IMG/VR virus record: IMGVR_UViG_3300046167_000572
Coordinates: 1-54,815 of that record
DNA length: 54,815 nt
Strand: one strand, 5' to 3'
From: a virus
The notes beneath the pieces were generated by a model, which was not told where the DNA came from, made no database searches, and saw nothing but the letters and a program-made list of their open reading frames with translations. This document shows, piece by piece, positions 16,201 through 26,579 of this stretch (the stretch's first letter is position 1; each line of letters opens with the position of its first letter). A program made the position numbers and the translations under genes.

Positions 16201-19200
16201 ACCAGTTCTTGCATCTATACCAGTTGCATTAATTCTAAGCCTTTCTGCTTGTTCTGTATAAATTCTCACACGATCATTATTATCATCTAAGTAAAGCAAA
16301 TTAGTGTAGCTTGTACCTGAGCCTGTTGCCCATCCAACACCGCCACTATCATGGTAGCTTCTTAGTGTTTTTGTACCAGTACCATCTATAGTTACTGTAT
16401 TTGTTCCTGAAGAATTAGCAGTTATAGCACCACTAGAGATAGTTCCTGCAAAGGTGGCACTCCCATCTTGTGTAAAACTTAAAGCGTTAACTGGACTACC
16501 TAAATTTTCTGACTTAATAATTAATTTATTATTGTTGCTATTGCCTGAACCTTCATAAAAAAATCTCCACCCATACCCAGTACCATTTCCTCTATTTCCT
16601 AAATAAATAGCGGCATCTGAACCACCTAAATCATCTCCACCAATATATAAATAATCTGTAGTTGCAGGTGATGGATTAGCACCTAAATTCATACGAAACT
16701 TGCCACTAGTTGTTATAGCACCACTAGAGATAGTTCCTATGTTTTGTAGATTACGAGAACTTGTTAAAACACTTACAGTTCCAACTTTAAAATTAGATAG
16801 TCCTGAATGCCATACACCATTACCTGCACCTGTTAAGTCTGCTGTAGTTGACCAGTATGGATGCCCATCTGTACCAACGCCAAAAAATCTTGAATGAACA
16901 CCATGAACATCAAACTTCATACCAACTTGATTAGATGAAGGGCTAGTTCTATAAATAACTAATTGATCTGCAACATTGCCTTCATTTATAGTGACTTTAC
17001 CTGCAAAGGTAGCGTTAATAGGATCAAGTTTAAAAGCATTAGTTCCAGCATTATTAAAAAAGAATCCTTCACCATTTAAACTATCAAGAATCATAGCACC
17101 TGTAGAATCTGTAGAAATATTACTTGCTATGCCATTATTTGGTCTTTGTAAAATAAGTTTGTTTCCGCTTCTTACTTCAATATCCCCTGTACTTGTAATA
17201 GCACCACTAGAGATAGTTCCTACTGATAATAAATCATCAAAATACCAATTTTCATTAGCAAAGTCATAGCCAAACTCATGGCTATAATTAGCAGTACCAT
17301 CTATTTTAGGTGCTTGATAAGTTCTATCGTTTGTACTTGCCCAGCCATAGTTCATTTCATGTTTAGTGGTATGCCCTGATTCTACTGCTGGTGCTATTGT
17401 TCTTAATATTACGCCAGAGCCATTTGCTGTAAAAGCAGTAGAGTTATTAGACTGCACAAAACCGCTTGTTGTAATGTTTCCACTAGAGATAGTTCCTATG
17501 TTGGTAAGGTTTCTGCTTAAATCAAACCACTTAGTAGAACCCATATATAAATCGCCATCTGACTTAACAGCGAAAGTATCAAACCCACTTGTTTGATTAT
17601 AAATTCTAAACAGATCATCGCCATCTAATATATACCTTGCATGAAGACCTGTATTTTTAATATCAATACCTGCCTGTCCATTAGAAACATTGTTGTTAAT
17701 GGTAAGTTTTGCCACATCTTTATTAATGGCTATGTTGCCCGTAGTATCTAATTCTCCAGTAATTGAAGCACCACCGCTAGTGGTTTCAAACTTAGGCAAA
17801 TTATTGTGATATAGAGTTACTGCACCACCATTAGTAGCAACTAAATAATTTTTTGTTCCACCTTCATTTTGTAAATTAAGATTCGTACCTTGTAATCTTA
17901 AATTACCAGTTCCAACATCTCTTACATAACTATGACTACCGTCATGGTAAATTTGTAAATCTGAAGAGTTACCAAATACTGCTTTGTCACCATCGCCAAA
18001 GTTTAAGTTAGCAGATGTAGTACCACCATCAAAAGTAATAGTTCCTGTATTTGTAATGTTCTGGGATCCCATATTAAGGGCACCAGTCATGGTTCCGCCA
18101 GCTAGTGGTAATTTTGTAGCTATGCTATTTGTTACAGTTGTTGAGAAGTTTGCATCATCCCCCAGGGCAGCTGCGAGTTCGTTAAGAGTGTTAAGTGTAC
18201 CAGGTGCAGAGTCAGCTAGGTTAGCTATAGCTGTGTCTGTATATGCTGTTGTTGCAACTTTTGTAGAGTTGTCTCCTGCTGACTGAGTAGTGGCTGTTAC
18301 TGAAGATGCTATTGAACCTGCATTAACTGTTCCTGAAAGGTGAAGGTCTTTGAATCTTCCACTTGAATAGCCTAAATCAACAGCACCATTTGAAACACTA
18401 CCAGCACTTGTTACTGGGAAAATAGTACTACCAGCAAAACGTACCCCATAGCTACTTCCTGCTATATCTAGTCCGCTTGAATAACTACCAATACTTCCAA
18501 CTGTTGTATTATCCTTTCTAAAATCAACTAAAGTTCCATCGCTTGTCATTCTATCTAAAAACAATGCTGTACTTGCGTTTCTACTTATAGCAATATTGTC
18601 AGGCTTAACAGCAACACCTTCGTTACCTGTGTCGCTTGGTGGGAAAGTATTTGTAGTTCCAACTAAAAAATTGCCTGATGCGTCTATGACTACTTTAGGG
18701 CTTGATAAATTATCATTAGCATTATCAAAAGCAAAATATGTTTGTGATGCAGGTATTCCTAATCTCCAAGCCGCACTTGTTGCACTTTCAAACTTTTGGT
18801 TTATTAAACCTGCACTTGCAGTAGTTAAATGTAACTTTGCATCTATAGTAGTTTCGCCTATACCCAAAGACTCAGCACTAGCATCCCAAAAGAACTTTGC
18901 TGTTGTGCCTGTGTCTTCGTAAAAGGATATGTCTCCATTAGACGCTATTGCTAAACGCTTTCTTGCATTTCCTTCAGCAGTAACTCTAGTAAAGAAATCT
19001 AAACCACCATTAAATTCTCCTGATGTGGCACTTGTTTTAGAACCTTTAATAACACCAAAAACTCTTTGTGTTCCACTACCATCATCACCTTTAAAACTTA
19101 TTGAAGCACCTGAACCTACTGCTTGTGTTTCAGTTGATTCAAGTTGTAGGGTTGCACCAGTATTACTTACATCTGAACCACCTTTAATTGTAGCATCGCC

Positions 19201-20677
19201 TTCTACTGTAAACCCATCACTTACGACTGTTCCTGTTATGTCTATTCCGCTTGAGCTTGTGGCTAGTTTTGAAACATTATTGTGATATAAAGTTACTGCA
19301 CCATTTTGATTTGCTGTTAAATAAGCTTCATTTGTGCCATAAGATTTAAATTCAAGATTAGTTGCTTTTATTACAAGATTTCCAGTACCACTATCTTCTA
19401 TTCTGCTTTCTGTACCATTATGAAAGATTTGTAAATCATTAGAGCCACCATACATAGACTTAACATTGTCTAAATGTTGATTATGTTTGCTAGTTATAAG
19501 ATAACCATTACCGCCATCTAGCCTAAAATATTCTGCTACACCACCACTACCATCATCACTTCTAAATACAATGTCTTTATCATCTGCAAAGTTACTTATA
19601 AATAAATCACCAGTATTATTTAAAATATGAGTGTCTGTTCCATTATGTAAGAATCTTACATCTGAGCTATTACCCAATAATAATTCTTTGTTATCAAATA
19701 ATTTTATAGATTCAAGGTTTAATAGATTTTTTGAACTATCTATAACAGTTGTGCCACCTATTTGAATATCACCTCTAACAACATTTACAGAACCACCAGT
19801 AGATATAAATAATGCTGTAGATGTAGAGCCATTTCCTGATGTATTGTTATAGTCAGTCCAAAAACTCCAAGCACCATCTCTATACATTGCCGGCAGGTTC
19901 ATTAGTATTTCCTGATGTTGGGCTAGTGCCATATATTCTTAATGAATCGTCATCCCATGAAGGAATACCTATCCAAGCATTTTTAACTGAATTGTTAAAT
20001 GCAACTCTTGCATCTACACTTCCTGAAGCTGAGTTAACAGTAATAGTTTGTGATGATGTCATACCATCAGTAGTTACTGTTCCTGTAACGTCTATGCCTG
20101 AACTGGTTGTTTTAATTTTTTGCGAACCATTATGATTTAATTCAACTGCACCATCTTCACGGGCAATCATCATTATTTCACCATCTAGTTTTTGCATAAG
20201 AATACTAGAGCTTCCCTGTATGCGAAGTGTTCCAGTGCCAGTATCCTTAATATAACTATTACTACCATCATGGTAGATTTGTAAATCATTAGAAGCACCA
20301 AACTGAGCTTTAACATTGTCTGGGAAGGTTGTGCCGTTGGCATCTAGGTAGGCTTCTACTTCTTCGTTGATTGAAGATCCAACCTGGGGAAATGATTCTA
20401 ATACAGCCTTTATTAACCTTAGCTCTGCTAGGTCGCCTGTAACAAATGATCTTGCTGTGGTATCGTCTTGGGCTCTAACAACAGTAAGTGTGTTACCGCT
20501 TCTTGCAGTAACCTTAACTATTTCATTATTTGTTCCGTCATCGAATGTGCAATAAAAGAAATCACCGCCAGTAGGCGATGGTAATACTGAACCATCTGTA
20601 ACTGTAATGCTTGTTGCACTACTGTTTATTCCACTGGCAAGTGTCGTCCTTGCATTATTTTGAAAGACAATCGCCAT
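13270..20677 (-). CDS. Giant S74-type tail fibre/tailspike with intramolecular chaperone (one gene, apparent frameshift near 19890)
   Basis: Two frames (19880-20677 and 13270-19932) join as one protein of about 2,470 residues: the upstream part ends ...SGNTNEPA and the downstream part continues MYRDGAWSFWTDYN. One extra G in GCCGGCAATG explains the break. The N-terminal part (VFQNNARTTLASGINSSATS) is a virion-anchoring domain seen in many fibres. The shaft has repeated 'NDLQIYHDGSNSYI'-like units and about ten modules starting with NIGTISSGAIT. The last ~95 residues form a peptidase S74 chaperone (AYSDERLKSNIQTLDGKKAL, then SGVIAQEIEKIAPELV) with the self-cleaving Ser of SDERLK and a C-terminal coiled coil. 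S74 domains trimerise fibres and then cut themselves off. Confidence 0.9.
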
Positions 20678-20694
20678 TAACTACCTCTTTTTAT

Positions 20695-21126
20695 TTAACT
20701 AACTGTGACCGTCCAAGTAATTGTCATTGAGTCAGCAGATCCTTTATTTACAACAGAAAAGACTGTTCTACACAACATTGTACCACTAGACGATGCATTG
20801 AATATACCAGCTTCAGTTATTGCACCAGTTCCTGTACCTGGACCGAATGTTGCAACATATACAATGTCATTACCTGTAACATTTGTTGATGTTAGTGCGG
20901 TTCTGCTTCCTGATATCTGTGATCCCAGGGCTGAGTCTGAAGCCGCTGCTGCTGTAGATCCTGTGCCAACAGACATGTGTGTCATTGCAGTAGTAGAAGC
21001 ATCCTTCATTCTTGATGCCACATATTCCTTACCGTCAGTAACGACTATGTTAGGTACCTCTGCAACAACCTCGTTGTTGACTTCTATTTTCAATTTACCT
21101 GTTAGTTTAAAATTATCAACTATCAT
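20695..21126 (-). CDS. Tail protein, 143 aa
   Basis: The protein is beta-rich (FKLTGKLKIEVNNEVVAEVP at the start, DSMTITWTVTVS at the end) with a Ser/Ala-rich central loop. The 'VTDGKEYVASRM...MSVGTGSTA' stretch recurs in phage tail proteins placed just before fibres. It lies 8 bp after the 407-residue protein and 17 bp before the S74 fibre, so a fibre-connector role is plausible but not shown. Confidence 0.75.
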   Translation of the reverse strand: MIVDNFKLTGKLKIEVNNEVVAEVPNIVVTDGKEYVASRMKDASTTAMTHMSVGTGSTAAAASDSALGSQISGSRTALTSTNVTGNDIVYVATFGPGTGTGAITEAGIFNASSSGTMLCRTVFSVVNKGSADSMTITWTVTVS

Positions 21127-21134
21127 TTTTGCTC

Positions 21135-22358
21135 CTAATTAAGAGCACTTGTATTAAGTGCTGCTGTATTTAAAACGCTTTTAGAACTTACTATAACTTT
21201 AAAGTTTATGTTCTCAGTTATAGTTAAAGCGTCATCAATACTTTTGCTAAAAGATATCACATCCTGTTCTGATATGGAAAGGATATCTGACCGCGAAAGG
21301 CTTGATAGTAAGGTCGCGGACTCATTAACGGAAAGTGTATCTGATGCGGGTTTGCTTATAGAGCTAGCTATTTGCTCTACTATACTTGTGCTGTCTGTCA
21401 GTGCCTTACTTAAAGAAAAAATATTCTCTTCTGTTAAAAAGGCTACATTGTTCTTGATGCTAGCTATATCTGTTTGCAACGGGTCATCCACACTGGCTAT
21501 ATCATCTAAGCTTATAACATCCAGGAATGATCTATTAAAAGATACTGTTCTACTTAAAGACTCTCCCATAGATAAGCTGTCTGCCTTTGAGAGTAACGGT
21601 TGCAGTGTCGCTTGCTCGGTGAGAGAGTAGCTGTCTGTCTTTGAGGTGCTAAGGCTTTTTGCATTTGCCTCTGTAACGCTAATATCATCTTGCTTGGGTA
21701 GTGCGGTGTTAAATGCCTGCGTGTCTGTAAGGGGTATGGTGTCGCTTTCATTTTTCCCCAAATCAAAATCTGAGTTTTCAAATATAAGAAACGCGTCTAA
21801 GTGATTCTTGTTGAACCCAAATAACTGACTATCTGCAAAAGCAAAGCTGTCGCTTTCTGGTCTTGATACTAATAACGCTGGGACATCAATAATAGTTGTT
21901 GTATCGCTGAACTCTCTCAAGAACTCTAATAGAATTTCTATGGACTCAGTTATGCTAGTTGTATCATTAAGAGCCTTAGATATGTCAAAAGTCGTGTCGT
22001 CAGAAAAACCAAAGGTATCTGCAAATGGCTTGTTAACACTGTAAGCTAGGTCCTCTAATATATTAAGAACGACTACATTTGGATTGTCGCCAGTAAAATA
22101 AAGGTTCTTAGTATCTGGATCTGTGATTATGTCAGCAAAAAGATTTACACTGCTTATTAATAGGTTCGGCTGTACATAGTTAAGTAATGTTCCAGATATA
22201 GGAGCAATAGTTGAAACGCCAACATTTACACTCGGGCTAACTACAGATGTTTGTAATGAGGGGGAATCAGATTCTGCTGGCTGTACTAATAAAGATAGTT
22301 CTTGGCTTTGTATTGCCGCTTGTAGATTCGTATATTCTACAATTAACTTTATAGCCAT
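21135..22358 (-). CDS. Repetitive structural protein with 'S-x-S/T-E' repeats, 407 aa
   Basis: After a 90-residue N-terminal domain the protein is an irregular array of 18-22-residue repeats with the pattern Leu-Ser-[Lys/Arg]-x-x-x-Asp-[Ser/Thr]-x-[Ser]-[Leu/Ile]-x-Glu (TDSTSIVEQIASSISKPAS, SDTLSVNESATLLSSLSRSD). The C-terminus ends in the short tandem LNTAALNTSALN. Such arrays occur in phage neck whiskers and virion decorations. It abuts the 124-residue gene by a one-base overlap. Confidence 0.75.
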   Translation of the reverse strand: MAIKLIVEYTNLQAAIQSQELSLLVQPAESDSPSLQTSVVSPSVNVGVSTIAPISGTLLNYVQPNLLISSVNLFADIITDPDTKNLYFTGDNPNVVVLNILEDLAYSVNKPFADTFGFSDDTTFDISKALNDTTSITESIEILLEFLREFSDTTTIIDVPALLVSRPESDSFAFADSQLFGFNKNHLDAFLIFENSDFDLGKNESDTIPLTDTQAFNTALPKQDDISVTEANAKSLSTSKTDSYSLTEQATLQPLLSKADSLSMGESLSRTVSFNRSFLDVISLDDIASVDDPLQTDIASIKNNVAFLTEENIFSLSKALTDSTSIVEQIASSISKPASDTLSVNESATLLSSLSRSDILSISEQDVISFSKSIDDALTITENINFKVIVSSKSVLNTAALNTSALN

Positions 22359-22732
22359 TAGTCAAAATCATCTCTCACATTGAACTTAATTAAATCATTA
22401 ATTGTTTGAATGTTGCTGTCAGCCTTGGTTATTTCTATTTCTCCCTCGTAGAACCCTGCCTCTGCGAACGTAGATGATGTGAACACCATTGCACACTTTC
22501 CATCGGAGGGAGCTGTATTAGAACATGTTATTGTTGACAGTACGTTTGTTGTTCCAATCTTTCTTATTCTTACTCTTACGGTAGCACCCGTTAAGTTTAT
22601 AGGTGCAAATGTTGTAGGGTCTTCTGGGTTTAATGTTTTCCCAGAAGCCGCCGTGTTTGAGTCGGTTAGTGTGAAGTTTAGCTCTGGATGAGTATCGCCT
22701 ACTACTGCTTTAATTGTTGTTGAATATGCCAT
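22358..22732 (-). CDS. BppU-N-like baseplate/receptor-binding accessory, 124 aa
   Basis: The fold signature 'GDTHPELNFTLTDSNT....INLTGATVRVRIRK......G.YEGEIEIT' matches the small immunoglobulin-like BppU N-terminal type domain used to attach receptor-binding modules. It is complete at 124 residues and begins directly at the stop of the adaptor gene upstream. Confidence 0.75.
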   Translation of the reverse strand: MAYSTTIKAVVGDTHPELNFTLTDSNTAASGKTLNPEDPTTFAPINLTGATVRVRIRKIGTTNVLSTITCSNTAPSDGKCAMVFTSSTFAEAGFYEGEIEITKADSNIQTINDLIKFNVRDDFD

Positions 22733-23410
22733 CTATACAAACTCCTGGTATCTTATTGTTAGCGGAGCACCAACCAATCCGTATTTAGATTTTCTTACAG
22801 CCTGTGCCTCTCCTTTGTCATATAGTCTTTTATTAAGATCTGCTGCCTGTACGTCATACCATGGACTGTCTTTCATCATCTGCAATCTATATAAAGCACC
22901 ATGAATGATTAGCTCCTGGTACTCATTAGCTATAATGTTAGGTACTGTGCTTGCTGTCGCTGTAGGCTTTAGGCTATAAAGAGCGTAGAGCGAATAGTTT
23001 TTGTCTGGCGTGGGAGCAACAAGGATTGTTTCTTGATCTTTCTGACTATAAAACCTAGGTCTGCCTTTACCATATGCGTCAAACAAAGAAGGAGATCCTA
23101 TAAGTGATTTTGGCTCAAGTCTTGTAAAGCTTTTCTCAGATACCTGTACTGACGAATCTCCAAACTCAGAAAAGAAATCTATTAAATGATTAAGCTCTGT
23201 GCCGACTGGTATATCTAGGTCAGCAGCCTCGTACTCGTTAATACCTGTAACTGTTTGAAATAAGGTAAGATCTGATAAGTATATGTCTGTGTTTATACAA
23301 AAATCTATAATAGTGTTCCTTAGTTCTTCTATAGCTATAAACGATGGACAGCTTGGTGCCTCGCGTTTTACTTTAGGAACTAAAGACTTTATATTTTTTG
23401 CTACTGCCAT
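22733..23410 (-). CDS. Head-tail connector / tail tubular-like adaptor, 225 aa
   Basis: The N-terminal KREAPSCPSFIAIEELRNTI and the motifs 'DIPVGTELNHLI', 'YSLYALYSLKPTATAS' and 'ELIIHGALYRLQMMKDSPWY' are characteristic of podovirus adaptor or tail-completion proteins encoded next to the portal/coat block. Its last base abuts the next gene. The function is inferred from position and these motifs. Confidence 0.75.
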   Translation of the reverse strand: MAVAKNIKSLVPKVKREAPSCPSFIAIEELRNTIIDFCINTDIYLSDLTLFQTVTGINEYEAADLDIPVGTELNHLIDFFSEFGDSSVQVSEKSFTRLEPKSLIGSPSLFDAYGKGRPRFYSQKDQETILVAPTPDKNYSLYALYSLKPTATASTVPNIIANEYQELIIHGALYRLQMMKDSPWYDVQAADLNKRLYDKGEAQAVRKSKYGLVGAPLTIRYQEFV

Positions 23411-23416
23411 ATATCA

Positions 23417-24082
23417 CTATTGTGCTGGTGTTGAAGGCTGAGGAGTAGATCCTGCATCAACTTGGTTTTTTATTCCTAATGCATTTTGAATGACTGCAAG
23501 TAAACTCCAGATCTGTTCATGTCTCCAGCGTACTCCGTATCTTTTTGGTAGGCTCTATAGAGAATGTAATCCAGTATAGCGTTTGCATAAATGTCATCCA
23601 ATGAAATTACTGTGCTCGTTGTATTAAAGTTTGCTATGGTTACATCCACAGGTGCCGAGCTGTAAACCAAATCTATTGTTGCGTCCGATGCTGTGGAATG
23701 TGGATAAACATAAAATACTTTTGGATCCATAGGGTCATAAACATAGTGCTCTACGTTTGTATCTGTGGTTCCATGCCAGTCTTCTATCTGATCATCCAGA
23801 ACTCTTCTTTCAATATTTGTTATTGGTTTGGTCGTTGGGCTAGCGTTTTTATAGATTGATAGCAATCTAAGTGCAGGCACCAGGCAGTGTCTGTTTCGCA
23901 CTGTTGGCAGTCAAAGTAAAAGATGTATTTACTGGATTGGCATCTGGTCTAAAAAGCACAACCTCTCTTTGACCATCGTTAAGATAATCAAGAAGTGTTT
24001 GCTGTGACCATCTCACATTGGTTGTATCCTGGAGAATCTCTTCAGCCCTATCTATTAAATCAATTACTTTAACGGTTGCCAT
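23417..24082 (-). CDS. DUF6682-type phage adaptor protein (one gene, two apparent frameshifts)
   Basis: Three frame segments make one protein. Residues from MATVKVIDLIDRAEEILQDT to AKQTLPGAC (24082 to about 23880) continue as LRLLSIYKNASPTTKP to YAGDMNRSGVYLQ (to about 23495), then NALGIKNQVDAGSTPQPSTP, ending at TAG 23417-23419. Loss of one A in the AAA run near 23489 and one extra base near 23877 restore the frame. The family (I believe DUF6682) is found beside podovirus coat genes and is thought to be a head-completion/adaptor protein. Confidence 0.75.
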
Positions 24083-24367
24083 TTATAGTCCTAGTTTCTT
24101 AAGTTCTTCTTTTTTTAAATCAGATTTTTTATACACGAAAGTCCAACTTTCCTCTCTGTGTAATGGATGCCATGGTACAAGTTTTCCATGTTCACCCCTC
24201 GAAGCTATAGGATCAGAACCCTCTTTAACGACCTCAACCTTTTCTGCTACATCTACGTTATCTTCTAATGAAGATAGCTTTACTTCTAAGTCTGCAAGTT
24301 TGTCTTTTGGGTTTAGTGAAACATTATATTCTTCTTTAGCTTTCTTGATTAATTCATCTTTAGTCAT
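24083..24367 (-). CDS. Small coat-adjacent protein, 94 aa
   Basis: A charged helical N-terminus (MTKDELIKKAKEEYNVSLNP) is followed by an acidic linker and a compact C-terminus (GKLVPWHPLHREESWTFVYK). Small proteins with this shape follow the coat gene in many marine podoviruses, and the N-terminus resembles rho-N/HeH-type helical domains. It abuts the adaptor gene without a gap and lies after the coat terminator. Confidence 0.75.
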   Translation of the reverse strand: MTKDELIKKAKEEYNVSLNPKDKLADLEVKLSSLEDNVDVAEKVEVVKEGSDPIASRGEHGKLVPWHPLHREESWTFVYKKSDLKKEELKKLGL

Positions 24368-24439
24368 ATTTACCTCGCTATGTTTAAGCTACGTTTAAGG
24401 TATCACAAATATGTGGTTTCTATCTAGTGGGGATTTGAA

Positions 24440-24467
24440 TAAAAAAAGGGGAGCCGAAACTCCCCTT
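24440..24467 (-). terminator. Rho-independent terminator after the coat gene
   Basis: On the minus strand an 8-bp perfect stem AAGGGGAG/CTCCCCTT with a 6-base loop is followed directly by a T run (24440-24447). It begins 9 bp after the coat stop. Partial termination here would keep coat mRNA high relative to downstream tail genes. Confidence 0.9.
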
Positions 24468-24475
24468 AAGCAATG

Positions 24476-25342
24476 TTAAGCAGTTTGCAGCTTAAACTCA
24501 CCAACAGCTGTTGGAAGGATAACTTTGTATCCGTATACAGCCAAGCCTCTAACGCCATCACCGAATGAAGACTCAAGTCTTACAGTTTCAGTGTTAGTCA
24601 TTTGAGAAGCATAAGCAACAGCTTTAGGATGCCCATACAGACCAGATGTTACTCCGCCTGCTGTGCTTAAGTTGTTAGATACATACATGTTGAATCTATC
24701 AACCGTTCCAATAAAGCCATTTCTTAATGGAGATACATTATCACCAGTTAAGTATGCTTGTCTTAGTTCTGATTGCTTTAATACTGTTGCAACAGCAGGA
24801 TTGATGATCATGAATCTTCCATCTTCTGGAATGTTATTCTCATCAAGCTGTTGTCCAGCATCAAGGATATGCCCAAGAACATTTGCAGATGTTACGTTTG
24901 CAGGTGTTCCGTTGATGTCTGTTAAAGACGAACCAGCGGCTACGTTTGCGAACACATCTTGCTCAATAGCGATTTTCATGTTCTGAGCTGCGTCATTAGC
25001 TGCTTCGTTCATGAAGTCGATATCTGCTTGTTCTCTTAAAATATCGTCAACTTTAAAAGCATAGCTTTTAGCCTTGTTGATATCTAACTCAATAGTAGAT
25101 GATGTTACATCACTATATGAGATTGAGCCAGAATAGTCAGCTACTGATACAGCAGGAACTGTTCTGATATTTACTTTATTACCTAACCCTGAGATCTCTC
25201 CTTCGTACTCGTTAGTTGTAACTTCAGACAACATGGTCTGAGAATAGAACTTAGCTTGTAACTTCTTTGAGAAGACTTCAGGTATAAAATGATTCTCACC
25301 AGCAGCGAAAGCAAAGTTTCCGCCTGAAGTTGAATATGCCAT
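24476..25342 (-). CDS. Major coat protein, 288 aa
   Basis: The sequence shows an HK97-fold coat pattern of the P22/podovirus kind: an N-arm with ENHFIPEVFSKKLQAKFYSQ, 'NKVNIRTVPAVSVADYSG', 'AKSYAFKVDDILREQADIDF', the long helix 'MNEAANDAAQNMKIAIEQDVF', and 'FMIINPAVATVLKQSELRQA'. It ends with a C-terminal A-domain strand. It is preceded by AGAGGTAATTATA-ATG, a good ribosome site, follows the scaffold gene, and has its own terminator, all as expected for the most expressed virion gene. Confidence 0.92.
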   Translation of the reverse strand: MAYSTSGGNFAFAAGENHFIPEVFSKKLQAKFYSQTMLSEVTTNEYEGEISGLGNKVNIRTVPAVSVADYSGSISYSDVTSSTIELDINKAKSYAFKVDDILREQADIDFMNEAANDAAQNMKIAIEQDVFANVAAGSSLTDINGTPANVTSANVLGHILDAGQQLDENNIPEDGRFMIINPAVATVLKQSELRQAYLTGDNVSPLRNGFIGTVDRFNMYVSNNLSTAGGVTSGLYGHPKAVAYASQMTNTETVRLESSFGDGVRGLAVYGYKVILPTAVGEFKLQTA

Positions 25343-25392
25343 TATAATTACCTCTTTTTTAAAAAAATTTTAATTTAATAGCAACAAATTAA

Positions 25393-26367
25393 TTAAGGCT
25401 TCACTCTTCCATCGGCATAAGCTTGATCAATTTCTTTCTCGTGCTTACTAAACTGTTTATCATTTAGCTTGCCAATTTCGCTTGCAGTCCAAATTCTTTT
25501 GCTACTACCTACGTTTTGTTTCCTGGCTTTAGAGAGTGAAGGTTCAATGTTTTGTTTCGCCTTTTCTACTAATTCCTTTTTAGAAACTTTTTTGGAAATA
25601 AGACCTAAATCAGTTTTATATTTTGTTAAGAGGGATATTACATCCTCAGCATCACCGCCACTAGCTGCGTTCTGCCACATATTAGACTGCCTTCCTAACC
25701 ATAAAGTGAAATCTTCACTCTGTGATACAGACTGCCAATCCGCATGTGCATCTGCAATAGCACCATAATGCTTCTTATCTGCTTCTTCTTTCTGAGTCTT
25801 CAAGACCTCTTCTGTAGCCTGATTAACTTTTTGGTCAACAGACGCGATGCGAGCATCAACGTATTTTTGAAGTGGCTTTACGATCTCTGGATAATCTTTC
25901 ATTATCTCACCCAGATCAACATTAACCTCTTCTTTCTGTTGCTCAATCCGTACATCGGACTTCATAACTTCCATAGCTTTGATTTTATTATCCATCTCTG
26001 CTATTTTCGTTTCGAGCTCTTTCTCTCTCTGGGTTGCCTTGGTCATTCGTGCCTGAGCATTCTTGTACCTTTCTTCCCATTGATCAGCAGATAATAAACC
26101 CTTATCAGATTTAACATCTTCTTCCTGAATCTCTTGTTCTTCCTGATCAGATGCTTCTTCAGTTTCCTGAGATTCATCGGGTGAAGTTTCTACTAGTTCC
26201 TCTTCAATCTCTTCGGGGGTGTCTGTGGTTTCATCTTCTTGAGTAGCTAACCCTTTAGATTCAACTTCAGATTCCGTCTTAGATTCAGCAACTTGCTTCA
26301 TCATCTCATCAGCTTCTAGTTCAAGCTTTTCGGCGATTACCTCGCCTCTAGTTTTTTCTCTTTCCAT
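25393..26367 (-). CDS. Scaffolding protein, 324 aa
   Basis: The N-terminal half is highly acidic and disordered (EDETTDTPEEIEEELVETSP), followed by a coiled coil (ARMTKATQREKELETKIAEM) and a basic helical C-terminus (KARKQNVGSSKRIW), the part that usually binds coat protein. The position between portal and coat and this charge distribution are typical of podovirus internal scaffolds. Confidence 0.88.
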   Translation of the reverse strand: MEREKTRGEVIAEKLELEADEMMKQVAESKTESEVESKGLATQEDETTDTPEEIEEELVETSPDESQETEEASDQEEQEIQEEDVKSDKGLLSADQWEERYKNAQARMTKATQREKELETKIAEMDNKIKAMEVMKSDVRIEQQKEEVNVDLGEIMKDYPEIVKPLQKYVDARIASVDQKVNQATEEVLKTQKEEADKKHYGAIADAHADWQSVSQSEDFTLWLGRQSNMWQNAASGGDAEDVISLLTKYKTDLGLISKKVSKKELVEKAKQNIEPSLSKARKQNVGSSKRIWTASEIGKLNDKQFSKHEKEIDQAYADGRVKP

Positions 26368-26399
26368 TTTTTCGGTCCTTATGTGGGGTGTCGATAAAA

Positions 26400-26579
26400 T
26401 TATTTATAAATGTTAGGTGTGTCCCTTCTGGAGCCTAACGATTCTATTACCTTTGTGGCAATTGTATCTAAAGATACAACAAATTTAAGTATGTCGCAAC
26501 GACCTTGGCTAAAGCGGAAGTCCTCCGTTATTTCCAACTGGTCCCGCTCCATTTGGCGGAGCGACTCCATTTCGTCCAT
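26400..26579 (-). CDS. Small protein overlapping the portal 3' end
   Basis: The frame is open from 26669, but only the part beyond the portal stop (26509) is surely unique: EITEDFRFSQGRCDILKFVV, then TIATKVIESLGSRRDTPNIY. A start among the in-frame ATGs at 26579, 26570 or 26552 gives about 50-60 residues and overlaps the portal tail by 44-71 bp. Similar short helical genes occur between portal and scaffold in related podoviruses. The start is uncertain. Confidence 0.55.
   Translation of the reverse strand: MDEMESLRQMERDQLEITEDFRFSQGRCDILKFVVSLDTIATKVIESLGSRRDTPNIYK

Noticed and set aside
14210-19285. Plus-strand frames opposite the S74 fibre
   Set aside because: Same antisense artefact. The fibre reading is strongly coding and continuous.
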